DNA from: an uncultured Polaribacter sp.
GTDB lineage: Bacteria > Bacteroidota > Bacteroidia > Flavobacteriales > Flavobacteriaceae
DNA: 64,000 bases
Assembly (NCBI GenBank): GCA_943846595.1
Contig: OX044355.1
Coordinates: 496,001-560,000 of the forward strand
Direction: 5' to 3'
In this document: piece by piece, positions 52,617 to 62,602 of the stretch
Numbering within the stretch: position 1 is the stretch's first letter
How the letters are laid out: each line of letters begins with the position of its first letter
Made by a program: the position numbers and the translations under genes
Notes under the pieces: generated by a model
What the model was told of the DNA's origin: nothing
Databases searched by the model: none
What the model saw: only the letters and a program-made list of their open reading frames with translations

Positions 52617-53873
52617 ATGTTTGCCTTAGTGGATTGCAATAATTTTTATGTTTCGTGCGAGCGGGTTTTTAACCCGAACTTGCAAGGAAAACCTGTGGCT
52701 ATCTTAAGCAATAATGACGGTTGTGTAATTTCCCTAAGTGATGAAGCAAAAAAACTAGAATTGCCTTTTGGTGCCCCTATTTTTAAATGGGAACGCTTTT
52801 GCAAAGAAAAAAACATCACCATTTTATCTTCCAATTATCCTTTGTACGGAGACATGAGTACAAGAGTAATGAATATTTTGGCAGAATTTTCTCCAGAAAT
52901 AGAAGTCTATTCTATTGATGAATCTTTTTTGAAATTAAATGGTTTTGAAAACTATGACCTCTCTGAATATGCAACAAAAATGAGGAGTAGAGTCTTAAAG
53001 TGGACTGGAATACCTACTTGTGTAGGCATTGCGCCTACAAAAGCATTGTGCAAAGTGGCCAACAAAATTGCCCGATCCAACTTAAAACAATCCAAAGGAA
53101 TTTGTATCATCGATTCTGAAGAGAATCGAATTAAAGCATTGAAATGGACAAAAATTGGAAATGTTTGGGGAATTGGACGTCGTTTAAAAAAACGATTGCT
53201 CGCAAAAGGATGTACAACTGCTTGGGATTTTACACAATTGCCGAGTGATTGGGTGCTAAAAAATCTATCCATTGTCCTTTGGCGCTTGCAAAAAGATTTA
53301 CAAGGGATTTCAAAAATACCAATGGAAGGGATTTCTTCAAAAAAAATGATAGCAACCACCCGTAGTTTTGAACATGCCTATGAGGATATTGAAGACATTA
53401 AAGAGCGTATCTCTACCTTTGCTGCAAGAGGCGCAGAGAAATTACGAAACCAAAAATCAAGCTGTCATATGCTCATTGTACAGCTTTCAAGCGATCGATT
53501 TCAAACAGCTTTACCACAGCATAACGCAAGTAAAACCATCGTTTTTTCATACCCAACCGATTCTACTTTGGTCATTGCCAATGCTGCAGTAGCAGCTATA
53601 AAAATGATTTATAAAAAAGGGATTAAATACAAAAGAGCTGGGGTTATCGTTGCAGGACTCGTACCCAATGACAATTTTCAACTTAATTTATTTGCTCATG
53701 AAAACCCAAAACACAAGCCGTTAATGGCGGCGATCGACGGCCTAAACAAAAAATTTAAAACCGATAAAATTAAGTTAGGAAATCAAGATTTAAAACGCAC
53801 TTGGAAAATGCGTCAAAACAGGTTATCGTCAAAATTTACCACCAATATTAAAGAAATTATTACCGTAAAATAA
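52617..53873 (+). CDS. umuC: Y-family DNA polymerase V catalytic subunit UmuC
   Basis: Error-prone translesion polymerase, 418 residues from ATG 52617. N-terminal MFALVDCNNFYVSCERVF with catalytic D6, SIDES at 99-103 (D101, E102), the helix-hairpin-helix region GNVWGIGRRLKKRL, the little finger, and a C-terminal clamp-binding QLNLF motif. The upstream in-frame extension from 52545 is not family sequence. Followed after one base by umuD, the reverse of the E. coli umuDC order. Confidence 0.95.
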   Translation: MFALVDCNNFYVSCERVFNPNLQGKPVAILSNNDGCVISLSDEAKKLELPFGAPIFKWERFCKEKNITILSSNYPLYGDMSTRVMNILAEFSPEIEVYSIDESFLKLNGFENYDLSEYATKMRSRVLKWTGIPTCVGIAPTKALCKVANKIARSNLKQSKGICIIDSEENRIKALKWTKIGNVWGIGRRLKKRLLAKGCTTAWDFTQLPSDWVLKNLSIVLWRLQKDLQGISKIPMEGISSKKMIATTRSFEHAYEDIEDIKERISTFAARGAEKLRNQKSSCHMLIVQLSSDRFQTALPQHNASKTIVFSYPTDSTLVIANAAVAAIKMIYKKGIKYKRAGVIVAGLVPNDNFQLNLFAHENPKHKPLMAAIDGLNKKFKTDKIKLGNQDLKRTWKMRQNRLSSKFTTNIKEIITVK

Positions 53874-53874
53874 C

Positions 53875-54312
53875 ATGGCCACAAAAAACAAAACCATTAC
53901 TTTTTTCACCCCAAAAACCACTTCCGGAAACGGCGCTATTTTAATTGATGCTGGAATTTCTGCAGGATTCCCATCGCCAGCAGACGATTTTAAAGAAACT
54001 CGAATTTCTTTGGATGACGAATTAATTACCAATAAAGACGCTACTTTTTTTGCAAAGGTGAGTGGACAATCCATGATTGGTGCGGGCCTGGATGATAACG
54101 ATTTGTTAGTAATCGATCGAAGTTTAGAACCTGAAAACAACAAAATAGCAGTTTGTTTTTTAGAGGGTGAATTTACCGTAAAGCGTTTGCGAGTAGAAGG
54201 AGATACCGTTTGGCTACAGCCAGAAAACCCAGATTATCCAGTGATAAAAATTACCGAAGAGACCGACCTTGTCATTTGGGGAATTGTAACCAGTGTCATA
54301 AAAAAAGTATAA
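53875..54312 (+). CDS. umuD: LexA/UmuD-family self-processing protein
   Basis: 145 residues, S24 peptidase fold without a DNA-binding domain. Predicted self-cleavage between A30 and G31 (ISAGFPSPADDF), catalytic S66 (GQSMIGAGL) and K103 (FTVKRL). After RecA-stimulated cleavage UmuD' activates UmuC. Starts one base after the umuC stop, so the two are translationally coupled. An AT-rich hairpin at the stop followed by eight T (54329-54338) may terminate the operon. Confidence 0.95.
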   Translation: MATKNKTITFFTPKTTSGNGAILIDAGISAGFPSPADDFKETRISLDDELITNKDATFFAKVSGQSMIGAGLDDNDLLVIDRSLEPENNKIAVCFLEGEFTVKRLRVEGDTVWLQPENPDYPVIKITEETDLVIWGIVTSVIKKV

Positions 54313-54376
54313 AATTATACTTAAAACTTCTTTTTTTTTAGAAAAAAGAATACCTTTAAACTAAAATTAAAACATT

Positions 54377-55081
54377 ATGGAAAACACAATCAATCAAAAA
54401 GCATTATTAATCGATGCCACCAATGACGTTCGTGTCGAATTTTTAAAAAAGACCTATAAACATGTTGCTGGAGGGGTTTTACTCTTTGTTATTTTTGAAT
54501 ATTTTTTATTACAAAGTGAAGCTGTTGTAACGTTTATGCTCTCAATGACACAAGGCTATAAATGGCTCATTATGTTGGGCGGATTTATGTTTATTACCAG
54601 CTATGCCGAAAACACCGCACTAAAAACAGCCGATAAAAACAAACAGTACCTAGCCTATGCTGCCTATGTGTTTATGCAAGCACTTATTTTTGTTCCCTTA
54701 TTGTACATCGCTATTTTTTATACAGAAAGTGGAAATGCTTTAATAGAACAAGCAGCCATTGTTACCTTAGGGTTGTTTGTCGGAATTTCATCAATTGTGT
54801 TTGTCACAAAAAAAGATTTCTCCTTCTTAAAAGCAGGGCTTTCTGTTGGTTTTTTTATAGCCATCGGATTGATTATCGCAGGCTCTTTGTTTGGGTTTAA
54901 TTTAGGCTTATGGTTTTCTGTTGCAATGTGCGCATTAGCTGCTGGAAGCATTTTGTACCAAACATCGAATTTGGTCAATAAATTTGGTGTGGAAGATTAC
55001 ATCCCTGCTTCTCTGGGATTATTTGCCTCATTAATGCTTCTTTTTTGGTATGTATTAAGCATCTTTATGTCGAGAGATTAA
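54377..55081 (+). CDS. Bax inhibitor-1/YccA family membrane protein
   Basis: 234 residues with seven hydrophobic segments starting at about residue 30. The cytosolic N terminus includes FLKKTYKHVAGGVLLFVIFEYF, and the C-terminal half YQTSNLVNKFGVEDYIPASLGLFASLMLLFWYVLSIF ends with the family-typical aspartate-containing stretch. BI-1 homologues act as calcium-leak channels or FtsH modulators in bacteria; the role here is not known. Has its own terminator. Confidence 0.9.
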   Translation: MENTINQKALLIDATNDVRVEFLKKTYKHVAGGVLLFVIFEYFLLQSEAVVTFMLSMTQGYKWLIMLGGFMFITSYAENTALKTADKNKQYLAYAAYVFMQALIFVPLLYIAIFYTESGNALIEQAAIVTLGLFVGISSIVFVTKKDFSFLKAGLSVGFFIAIGLIIAGSLFGFNLGLWFSVAMCALAAGSILYQTSNLVNKFGVEDYIPASLGLFASLMLLFWYVLSIFMSRD

Positions 55082-55105
55082 GCGAAAACAATTAAGATAA
55101 TTTTT

Positions 55106-55134
55106 AAAACCAGGAGCTGTACTCCTGGTTTTTT
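55106..55134 (+). terminator. Intrinsic terminator after the Bax inhibitor-1 gene
   Basis: Eleven-base stem AAAACCAGGAG (55106-55116) / CTCCTGGTTTT (55122-55132), 5-nt loop, six T. Confidence 0.92.
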
Positions 55135-55235
55135 CGTCTCTAAAAAACAGCTCTTTTTTAAATATTTGTACGCGTTATTCTCTATGATAGAAAACAGTGT
55201 TTTTTTATTTATTACATTTATAAAAAATTATTATT

Positions 55236-57536
55236 ATGAAAAAAGGCACATCTCTTTTATCTGTTTTTATCATTCTTGGCGTCCTCTTTTGGAGTTTTTC
55301 AGATTTACAACCTTCAGTTTCTAAAGAAAAACAAGTAGCTCCAACAGATTTTTCATTAGACAATGCGCTGTATCATCTGAAAAATATTTCTCAAAAAACA
55401 CACCATGTTGGCACTAAAGAACATAAAAATATACAACAATATATTGTTGGCGAATTAGAAAAACTAGGATTAGAAACTGAAGTTCAAATTCAAACTGCTG
55501 TTAATAGAAAATGGTTTGCAGCAACAACTGCAGAAAATATTATTGCAAAAATAAAAGGTACTACAAACGGGAAATCCTTGTTGCTTTTAACACATTACGA
55601 TTCCAATCCACATTCTTCTTTAGGTGCCAGTGATGCCGGATCTGGAGTTGTAACAATCCTAGAAGGAATTCGAGCTTTTTTAGCTAAAAATAAACCCCCT
55701 AAAAACGATATTATTATTCTTATCTCTGATGCAGAGGAATTGGGCTTGTTGGGTGCTAAAGCTTTTGTAGAAGCGCACAAATTGGCAAAAAATATAGGCT
55801 TGGTACTCAATTTTGAAGCCAGAGGAAGTGGTGGGCCAAGCTATATGTTGCTAGAAACCAATGGTAAAAATAGTAAGTTGATGACTGAATTCATGGCTTC
55901 GAAACCCAATTTTCCAGCCGCAAGTTCTTTAATGTATAGTATTTATAAAATGCTGCCAAACGATACTGATTTAACCGTTTTTAGAGAAGAAGCTAACATT
56001 AACGGATTTAATTTTGCCTTTATTGGTGATCATTTTGATTACCATACAGCGCAAGATTCTTACGAGCGTTTAGACAGAGAAAGTTTGGCACACCAAGCAG
56101 ATTATTTTACGACTTCGGTAAATTACTTTGCAAATTCTAATCTTGAAAATCTCAACTCAGAAAAAGATTTGGTGTATGTAAATTTCCCTTTTGTAAAAAT
56201 CCTATCCTATCCCTTTTCATGGATTTTACCCATGATAATTCTTGCAGGATTAGGGTTTTTAATTTTACTTTTCTTTGGAATCTTTTGTAAAAAAATTACC
56301 ATTAAAGGAATGTTGAAGGGCTTTGTTCCCTTTTTGGTGTCTTTGATTTTATGTGGTGTCATTTCGTACGGATTTTGGAAATTGATACTGATACTACATC
56401 CATCATATGCAGACATATTACAGGGTTTTACCTACAATGGGTATTTATATATTACTACGGCTGTTCTTTTAAATATTTGGATACTCTTTAAAGTGTACCG
56501 CTATTTTACAGCCAGTGCAAAAACAAACGATCTATTGGTAGCGCCAACTTTTATTTGGTTGCTCATCAATGTCTTTGTTTTTAAAGAATTACAAGGCGCC
56601 GCTTTTTTCATTCTCCCAGTTTTTGGAGCCTTGTTCATCTTGGGGATTTCTATTTTTATGAATCTTAAAAAAAATACAGAATCCATTCTTTTTGTAGTGA
56701 TTTCTATTCCTCTTTTATACATTTTTGCTCCTATGATAAAAATGTTTCCGGTGGGTTTAGGTTTAAGTAAACTGTACATAAGTGGACTCTTTGTGGCATT
56801 AATTTTCGGCTTAATGATTACAACGTTCCATCAAAAAGAATCCAATCATTGGTTGCAAAAAATTTCTGGATTTTTAACAATCGTTTTCTTTGTGATTGCC
56901 ACTTATAATGCGGGTTTTTCTTTAGACAATAAAAAACCCAACAGCTTGGTCTACATTCAAAATTCGGATACAAAAACGGCTTATTTCGGAACCTACAATA
57001 CCGTTTTAGACAGCTATACAAAACAAATTTTCAATACGGAATATACCGCAGGAAGCATTCCAGATGCAGAAACAAAAAGTAAATACAACACACGTTTTCA
57101 ATATCATAAAGAAACGGATTTTAAAGCATTTAAAGCGTCAAACATCCGTATTGAACTCGATACTGTGATTAACAATAAAAGGTTTGTAGAGGTGGTACTT
57201 TCACCGCAAAGAGCACTAAATAAAATCGAATTTCATTCCAAAGGAGCCATTCGACTTGATCAATTTAAAGTAAACGATGTTTTGGTGAACAATGGAAAGC
57301 CTCACAAAACAAGAGGCGGTACTTTTTTAATTTATCATTTAGGAAATGAAGACAAAGCAGTAACCCTTTCTTTCTCTTTAAAAAAAGAAGAAGAATTGGA
57401 AATTACGATCAATGAAATTTCTTATGACTTGCTTACAAACAAGGCCTTTTCGTTGACACCAAGATCTGAAGAAATGATGCCCATGCCGTTTGTTACCAAT
57501 GATGCCATTATTGTCACTAAAAAACTACCCCTGTAA
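55236..57536 (+). CDS. M28 family membrane metallopeptidase
   Basis: 766 residues. N-terminal signal anchor (about 6-24), M28 aminopeptidase-like domain (about 40-300) with zinc ligands H120 (THYDSNPHSS), D133 (ASDAGSGV), catalytic E167/ligand E168 (SDAEELGLLGA), E194 and a late histidine in DYHTAQDSYERL; then eight or more transmembrane segments (about 325-560) and a C-terminal soluble domain (about 565-766). This is the Fxna/ERMP1-like layout found in bacteria. Likely extracytoplasmic peptidase; substrates unknown. Convergent with pyk across a shared terminator. Confidence 0.88.
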   Translation: MKKGTSLLSVFIILGVLFWSFSDLQPSVSKEKQVAPTDFSLDNALYHLKNISQKTHHVGTKEHKNIQQYIVGELEKLGLETEVQIQTAVNRKWFAATTAENIIAKIKGTTNGKSLLLLTHYDSNPHSSLGASDAGSGVVTILEGIRAFLAKNKPPKNDIIILISDAEELGLLGAKAFVEAHKLAKNIGLVLNFEARGSGGPSYMLLETNGKNSKLMTEFMASKPNFPAASSLMYSIYKMLPNDTDLTVFREEANINGFNFAFIGDHFDYHTAQDSYERLDRESLAHQADYFTTSVNYFANSNLENLNSEKDLVYVNFPFVKILSYPFSWILPMIILAGLGFLILLFFGIFCKKITIKGMLKGFVPFLVSLILCGVISYGFWKLILILHPSYADILQGFTYNGYLYITTAVLLNIWILFKVYRYFTASAKTNDLLVAPTFIWLLINVFVFKELQGAAFFILPVFGALFILGISIFMNLKKNTESILFVVISIPLLYIFAPMIKMFPVGLGLSKLYISGLFVALIFGLMITTFHQKESNHWLQKISGFLTIVFFVIATYNAGFSLDNKKPNSLVYIQNSDTKTAYFGTYNTVLDSYTKQIFNTEYTAGSIPDAETKSKYNTRFQYHKETDFKAFKASNIRIELDTVINNKRFVEVVLSPQRALNKIEFHSKGAIRLDQFKVNDVLVNNGKPHKTRGGTFLIYHLGNEDKAVTLSFSLKKEEELEITINEISYDLLTNKAFSLTPRSEEMMPMPFVTNDAIIVTKKLPL

Positions 57537-57572
57537 GGATATTTCAGAAAAGGAATCGTTAAAAAAACCCAT

Positions 57573-57603
57573 AAAAAAAGCATCCTAATTAGGATGTTTT
57601 TTT
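57573..57603. terminator. Bidirectional terminator between the M28 peptidase and pyk
   Basis: Perfect 16-bp palindrome CATCCTAATTAGGATG (57581-57596) flanked by seven A on one side and seven T on the other, so it works for both converging genes. Confidence 0.92.
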
Positions 57604-57621
57604 AAATCAATTGAAACCCTA

Positions 57622-59049
57622 TTAATCGATTTCCGAAACACGTAAGGTGTTTACCATTCCTTTTGCTTCTACTGGCATCGATGTTAAGTTGATCATTAAA
57701 TCCCCTGATTGCACAAATCCTTTTTCTTTAGAAATTCTGTTGATGTCTACAACGGTATCATCTGTACTTAGTTCTTTATCGTAATAAAAAGCTTTTACGC
57801 CCCAAAGCAAATTTAACTTTCCTAAAATTCTTCTTTCTGAAGTATATGCCAATACATGAGATGTTGGTCTCCAAGCAGAGATCTGAAAAGCAGTATATCC
57901 ACTATTCGTTAAGGTAGAAATTGCCGTTGCATCTATATCATTTGCCATTTGCGCTGCATGATGACAAACTGCTTTGGTAATAAAGCGATTGGTTCTAATA
58001 TGTGGTGGTGTTTGAGGAACTTTAATTAAAGGTGAATTTTCAACACTTTTAATAATTTCCGTCATTTTCTGAATTACCTTTACTGGAAATTTCCCAACAG
58101 AAGTTTCACCAGAAAGCATCACAGCGTCTGCACCGTCCATAATAGAATTGGCAACATCATTCACCTCAGCTCTAGTGGGTACTGGGTTATCAATCATTGT
58201 TTCCATCATTTGCGTTGCAATAATTACCGGAATTCTTGCTTTTTTAGCTCTACTTACCAACATTTTTTGAATTAACGGAACTTCTTGCATTGGAATTTCA
58301 ACACCTAGATCTCCACGAGCAACCATTAACCCATCACAATAAGGAATTAATGAATCAATATTTTCCACCGCTTCTGGCTTTTCTATTTTTGCAATTACTG
58401 GAACTCTGTATGCTGAGTGCTGATCAATGAGGTCGCGCAACATTCTTAAATCTTCTGGAGTTCTTACAAAAGACAACGCAATCCAATCTACTTTTTGCTC
58501 GAGTGCAAATACAGCATCTTCCTTGTCTTTTTCCGTTAATGCGGGTAAAGAAATTGCAGTGTTTGGCAGGTTGACTCCTTTTTTAGACTTTAAAGGTCCT
58601 CCTACTAAAACTTTTACAATGACTTCTGTTTCTTTATTGCTAGAAACTACTTCGAACATTAGTTTTCCATCATCAACTAAAATGCGTTCTCCAACTTTCA
58701 CGTCTTTTGGAAAACGTTGGTAGGTCATAAAAGCCTTTTCCTTTGTTCCGATACATTTTTCTGTGGTAAATTTAAAGGTAGCACCATCTTCTAAAACAAC
58801 ACCTTCTTCCATGACTCCAACACGTAATTTTGGACCTTGTAAATCTCCCAAAATTGCTATATTATAGTCGTTTTCTTCATTGATTTCTCTAATTAATTTA
58901 ATGCGTGTTTTTACATCTTCGTAATCTGCATGTGAAAAATTAATTCTAAAAACATTTACTCCTTCTTTTGCTAGTTGATACAGCACTTCTTTTGAACTTG
59001 TTGCAGGTCCTAAAGTAGCTATTATCTTTGTTTTTTTATTATTTGGCAT
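57622..59049 (-). CDS. pyk: Pyruvate kinase
   Basis: Glycolytic enzyme converting PEP and ADP to pyruvate and ATP. 475 residues. TKIIATLGPATSS start, RINFSHADYEDV, the PEP/metal site VIAKIEKPEAVENID and MVARGDLGVEIPMQEVPLIQKM, and the MLSGETSVGKFPV B-domain end are all present. Last gene of acpP-fabF-rnc-IPExxxVDY-pyk, three bases after the previous stop. Confidence 0.97.
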   Translation of the reverse strand: MPNNKKTKIIATLGPATSSKEVLYQLAKEGVNVFRINFSHADYEDVKTRIKLIREINEENDYNIAILGDLQGPKLRVGVMEEGVVLEDGATFKFTTEKCIGTKEKAFMTYQRFPKDVKVGERILVDDGKLMFEVVSSNKETEVIVKVLVGGPLKSKKGVNLPNTAISLPALTEKDKEDAVFALEQKVDWIALSFVRTPEDLRMLRDLIDQHSAYRVPVIAKIEKPEAVENIDSLIPYCDGLMVARGDLGVEIPMQEVPLIQKMLVSRAKKARIPVIIATQMMETMIDNPVPTRAEVNDVANSIMDGADAVMLSGETSVGKFPVKVIQKMTEIIKSVENSPLIKVPQTPPHIRTNRFITKAVCHHAAQMANDIDATAISTLTNSGYTAFQISAWRPTSHVLAYTSERRILGKLNLLWGVKAFYYDKELSTDDTVVDINRISKEKGFVQSGDLMINLTSMPVEAKGMVNTLRVSEID

Positions 59050-59052
59050 TTT

Positions 59053-59523
59053 CTAAAATATTAAAATGTCTTTCGACTTTAATGTATTTGTATCTATTGT
59101 GTACGCGGTAATAATCTGATCTATACTTTTTATTTTATTGACTAATTTTTGTGTCTCTTTTAAAGGAATATCTTCCACAATTTTTACAAAAAAATCAATC
59201 TTCTTTTTTTCTGGGATTAAGTAGTTTTTTATCTCTGTACTTAACAACAATCCTTCTTCTTGAACTTTGTTTTCTTTTTTTTCACTATTTGAAATTAGAT
59301 ACCATTCTGAATTATGTGTTGAATTTTCATAGGTATAAATTGAAAAGGAAGCATCGCTTTTTTCGTTTTCAAAATCTAAATTAAAACTTGCTTTGTTAAA
59401 ACGTACTCCTAAATGGTGGTTTAATACATACGCTAATTTGTAGTCCTCTAGGGTTGTGTGAATTCCTAATAAAGAATATTTTTCTTCATAAAAATCATGT
59501 AAATCTAAAGCGTGTACTTGCAT
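59053..59523 (-). CDS. IPExxxVDY family protein
   Basis: 156 residues. The signature IPEKKKIDF lies at 103-111 (variant of IPExxxVDY), and LEDYKLAYVLNHHLGVRF in the N-terminal half is typical. The family is confined to Bacteroidota and is regularly found between rnc and pyk; function unknown. The start at ATG 59523 gives the usual length. Confidence 0.85.
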   Translation of the reverse strand: MQVHALDLHDFYEEKYSLLGIHTTLEDYKLAYVLNHHLGVRFNKASFNLDFENEKSDASFSIYTYENSTHNSEWYLISNSEKKENKVQEEGLLLSTEIKNYLIPEKKKIDFFVKIVEDIPLKETQKLVNKIKSIDQIITAYTIDTNTLKSKDILIF

Positions 59524-59618
59524 TGTATTGTATCATATTTAAGCCCACAATTAGCTTGCTAAATTAAGGATTGTTTCGCAATCTATGGATAAAATCAACG
59601 AAAACGATGTCGCTAATG

Positions 59619-60356
59619 TTACGAATTTGTGATTTGATCCTGAAACGCAAAATAAGCTCTTTTTGCAGCTTGCTCTTCGGCTTTTTTCTTTGAAGTTGAG
59701 CGTCCTTTTGCAATCACCTCAGCATCAATACTGATTTTTACACTAAAGTGTTTTACAGGTTCATTGCCAGAATCTTCGTAAATATCAAAAGAATATCTCT
59801 TTTTCTGCTTCTGACACCATTCGATAATTAACCCTTTATAACTGGTAATTTTCCCTTCTAATTTTTCAATATCAACATAAGGTATGATTACATTTTCATA
59901 CACAAATTTTTGACAAAAATTATAGCCTTTGTCTAAATAGATCGCACCTATTAAAGATTCAAAAATATTCCCATGAATATTGTCACCAACATTCGATTTA
60001 TTAATATTACTCTTTACAAATCGAATTAAATTTAGATCTTTTCCTAATTCGTTTAAATGTTTTCTACTTACAATTTTTGAGCGCATTTTTGTAAGATAGC
60101 CTTCAGAACCTTTTGGAACTTTTTTAAATAGGTAGGATGAAATTACAGACCCTAAAATAGAATCTCCTAAAAACTCTAATCGTTCATAATTTATCGGAAC
60201 CCCTTTGCTATCTAATAACTGAATAGATCGGTGTGTAAATGCTTTTCTGTAGATCTTAATGTCTCGTGGAGAAAAATTAAGTAATTTTTTTAATTCGTTG
60301 TAAAGTTCAATTTCTTCTTCTGAATGTGATTGAACTATTTTACGAATAAAGTTCAT
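59619..60356 (-). CDS. rnc: Ribonuclease III
   Basis: Double-strand RNA endonuclease for rRNA and mRNA processing. 245 residues: RNase III domain with signature NYERLEFLGDSIL (57-69; E61, D65) and a later GNIFESLIGAIYLD segment with the second acidic pair, then a dsRNA-binding domain (about 170-240; GRSTSKKKAEEQAAKRA). Starts 4 bp after the fabF stop. Confidence 0.96.
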   Translation of the reverse strand: MNFIRKIVQSHSEEEIELYNELKKLLNFSPRDIKIYRKAFTHRSIQLLDSKGVPINYERLEFLGDSILGSVISSYLFKKVPKGSEGYLTKMRSKIVSRKHLNELGKDLNLIRFVKSNINKSNVGDNIHGNIFESLIGAIYLDKGYNFCQKFVYENVIIPYVDIEKLEGKITSYKGLIIEWCQKQKKRYSFDIYEDSGNEPVKHFSVKISIDAEVIAKGRSTSKKKAEEQAAKRAYFAFQDQITNS

Positions 60357-60360
60357 AGGC

Positions 60361-61614
60361 TTATTCGTCTAGTTTTCTAAATGCCACACATGCGTTATGG
60401 CCTCCAAAACCAAAAGTATTACTCATTGCTACTTTAATCTCTCTCTTTTGAGGCTTATTTAGCGTTAAGTTTAATGCTGGATTGATATTCTCATCAACAG
60501 TAGTGTGATTTATTGTGGGTGGTACAATACCGTGTTTCATGGCTAATAATGCAGCAATAGACTCTATCGCTCCAGCCGCACCCAATAAATGCCCTGTCAT
60601 TGATTTGGTAGAGTTAATGTTAATATTTTTGGCATGCGCTCCAAAAACAGCTGAAATGGCTTTTAATTCGGCAACGTCTCCAAGTGGCGTAGAAGTACCG
60701 TGGGTATTAATATGGTCTACATCTTCTGGTTGAATACCCGAATTCTCTAAACAATTTTTCATTACTGCCATTACACCTATTCCTTCTGGGTGTGGTGCTG
60801 TAATATGATAAGCATCGGAAGACATACCTCCTCCTATTACCTCTGCATAAATTTTTGCACCTCTTGCTTTGGCGTATTCGTATTCTTCTAAAACAAGGGC
60901 TCCAGCTCCTTCTCCTAAAACAAAACCTTCTCTGGTAGCATCGAAGGGTCTTGAGGCAGATTCTGGGCTTTCATTTCTTGTAGATAATGCTTGCATAGCA
61001 CTAAAACCACCAACTCCTGCGATGGTAACTGCAGCTTCACTTCCTCCGGTAACAATCACGTCACAATACCCTAATCGAATATAATTCAACGCGTCTATCA
61101 TTGCATTGGCAGAAGAAGCACAAGCAGAAACAGTGGTGAAGTTTGGTCCCATGAAACCATTTTTTATAGAGATATTCCCTGGTGCAATATCTGCTATCAT
61201 TTTGGGAATAAAAAAAGGATTAAATCTTGGAGTTCCATCTCCAGCAGCATAGTTTAAAACTTCATTTTGAAGTGTTTCTAAGCCACCAATTCCTGCACCC
61301 CAAATAACCCCAACTCGTAATTTATTGATCGTTTCTAAATCTAAATTCGCATCTGCAATTGCTTCATCAGAAGCCACCATTGCATATTGCGTAAATTTAT
61401 CCATTTTACGAGCCTCCTTCCTGTTAATAAAATCAGTAGGGTTAAAGTTTTTCACTTCACATGCAAAACGAGTTTTGGACTTGGAAGCATCAAAATGCGA
61501 AATAGGCGCAGCTCCGCTAACTCCGTTAGCTAAAGCGTTCCAATATTCTTCAATAGTATTACCTATCGGTGTTAATGCTCCAAGTCCTGTTACAACTACT
61601 CGTTTTAATTGCAT
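60361..61614 (-). CDS. fabF: Beta-ketoacyl-ACP synthase II
   Basis: Condensing enzyme of fatty-acid elongation. 417 residues from ATG 61614. Active-site C165 in TVSACASSAN, histidines in NTHGTSTPLGD and KSMTGHLLGAAG, and the terminal NTFGFGGHNA loop are intact. The frame extends 9 codons upstream into the acpP gap region, not family sequence. Seven bases after acpP and directly followed by rnc. Confidence 0.97.
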   Translation of the reverse strand: MQLKRVVVTGLGALTPIGNTIEEYWNALANGVSGAAPISHFDASKSKTRFACEVKNFNPTDFINRKEARKMDKFTQYAMVASDEAIADANLDLETINKLRVGVIWGAGIGGLETLQNEVLNYAAGDGTPRFNPFFIPKMIADIAPGNISIKNGFMGPNFTTVSACASSANAMIDALNYIRLGYCDVIVTGGSEAAVTIAGVGGFSAMQALSTRNESPESASRPFDATREGFVLGEGAGALVLEEYEYAKARGAKIYAEVIGGGMSSDAYHITAPHPEGIGVMAVMKNCLENSGIQPEDVDHINTHGTSTPLGDVAELKAISAVFGAHAKNININSTKSMTGHLLGAAGAIESIAALLAMKHGIVPPTINHTTVDENINPALNLTLNKPQKREIKVAMSNTFGFGGHNACVAFRKLDE

Positions 61615-61621
61615 ATGTAAA

Positions 61622-61858
61622 TTACTTTTTTGCTGCTTCAATATAGCTTACTGCTTGTCCTACAGTTCCGATATTTTCTGCTTGGTCGTCTGGAATTTGG
61701 ATATCAAATTCTTTTTCGAACTCCATAATTAACTCAACAGTATCCAAAGAATCTGCTCCTAAATCATTTGTGAAGCTAGCTTCTGTTGTTACTTCATTAT
61801 CGTCTACACCTAATTTGTCTACAATAATAGCTTTTACTCTTGATGAAATGTCTGACAT
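61622..61858 (-). CDS. acpP: Acyl carrier protein
   Basis: 78-residue acidic four-helix carrier. The phosphopantetheine serine is S37 in [11 protein letters not shown]. First gene of the operon that continues with fabF, rnc, IPExxxVDY and pyk. Divergent from purN. Confidence 0.97.
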   Translation of the reverse strand: MSDISSRVKAIIVDKLGVDDNEVTTEASFTNDLGADSLDTVELIMEFEKEFDIQIPDDQAENIGTVGQAVSYIEAAKK

Positions 61859-61889
61859 AATTGTTTGTTTTTTAAATTAAAATCGGGGA

Positions 61890-61897
61890 CAAAAATA
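61890..61897 (-). promoter_or_regulatory. Putative -7 element for the acpP operon
   Basis: Minus strand TATTTTTG (TAnnTTTG), 31 bases before the acpP ATG. Confidence 0.45.
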
Positions 61898-62029
61898 CAA
61901 TTCTTATTAGTTTTATCTAATTTTTGTTCGAAAAAATCATCATTAAAAGTAATTAAAAATGTTTAATCCTACTAAAATAATCTTATTGTTAATATTTATT
62001 ACTTCTTTTGTAGTCTATAAATAGAGTTT

Positions 62030-62602
62030 ATGAAGCGTCTGGTTATTTTTGCTTCTGGTTCGGGATCGAATGCAGAAAACATTATACAATTTTTTAATCA
62101 ATCCAAAACGGCAAAGGTTACACAAATATTGTGTAACAACAAAGATGCCAGGGTTTTTGATCGATGTGAACGGCTAAACATACCGGCTTCATTAATTGAT
62201 AAAGACGTTTTTATAAAAGACGATACGGTGCTTCATTTTCTGCAACAAGAGGCAGATTTTATCATTTTAGCAGGGTTTTTATGGAAAATTCCAGCAAAAA
62301 TCGTGGCAGCATTTCCAAATAAAATTATCAATATTCATCCTGCATTGCTCCCAAAATATGGTGGCAAAGGAATGTATGGCATGCATATTCACAAAGCTGT
62401 AAAACAGCACAACGAAACAGAAACAGGAATTACAATTCATTATGTGAATGAAAATTATGATGAAGGGGCTATTATTTTTCAAGAAAAAACAGCCGTTTCT
62501 AAAGAAGATTCTCCCGAAATGATTGCTGAAAAAATTCATGTGTTAGAACAGCGCTATTTCCCAAGAGTTATTGAAAGTGTAATATTAGACGTAAATGAGT
62601 AA
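62030..62602 (+). CDS. purN: Phosphoribosylglycinamide formyltransferase
   Basis: Transfers formyl from 10-formyl-THF to GAR in purine synthesis. 190 residues. FASGSGSNAENI (7-18) binds the phosphoribosyl group; catalytic N101 and H103 lie in INIHPALLPKYGG and D144 in NYDEGAII. Its 3' end overlaps the RNase H gene by 8 bp. Confidence 0.96.
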   Translation: MKRLVIFASGSGSNAENIIQFFNQSKTAKVTQILCNNKDARVFDRCERLNIPASLIDKDVFIKDDTVLHFLQQEADFIILAGFLWKIPAKIVAAFPNKIINIHPALLPKYGGKGMYGMHIHKAVKQHNETETGITIHYVNENYDEGAIIFQEKTAVSKEDSPEMIAEKIHVLEQRYFPRVIESVILDVNE

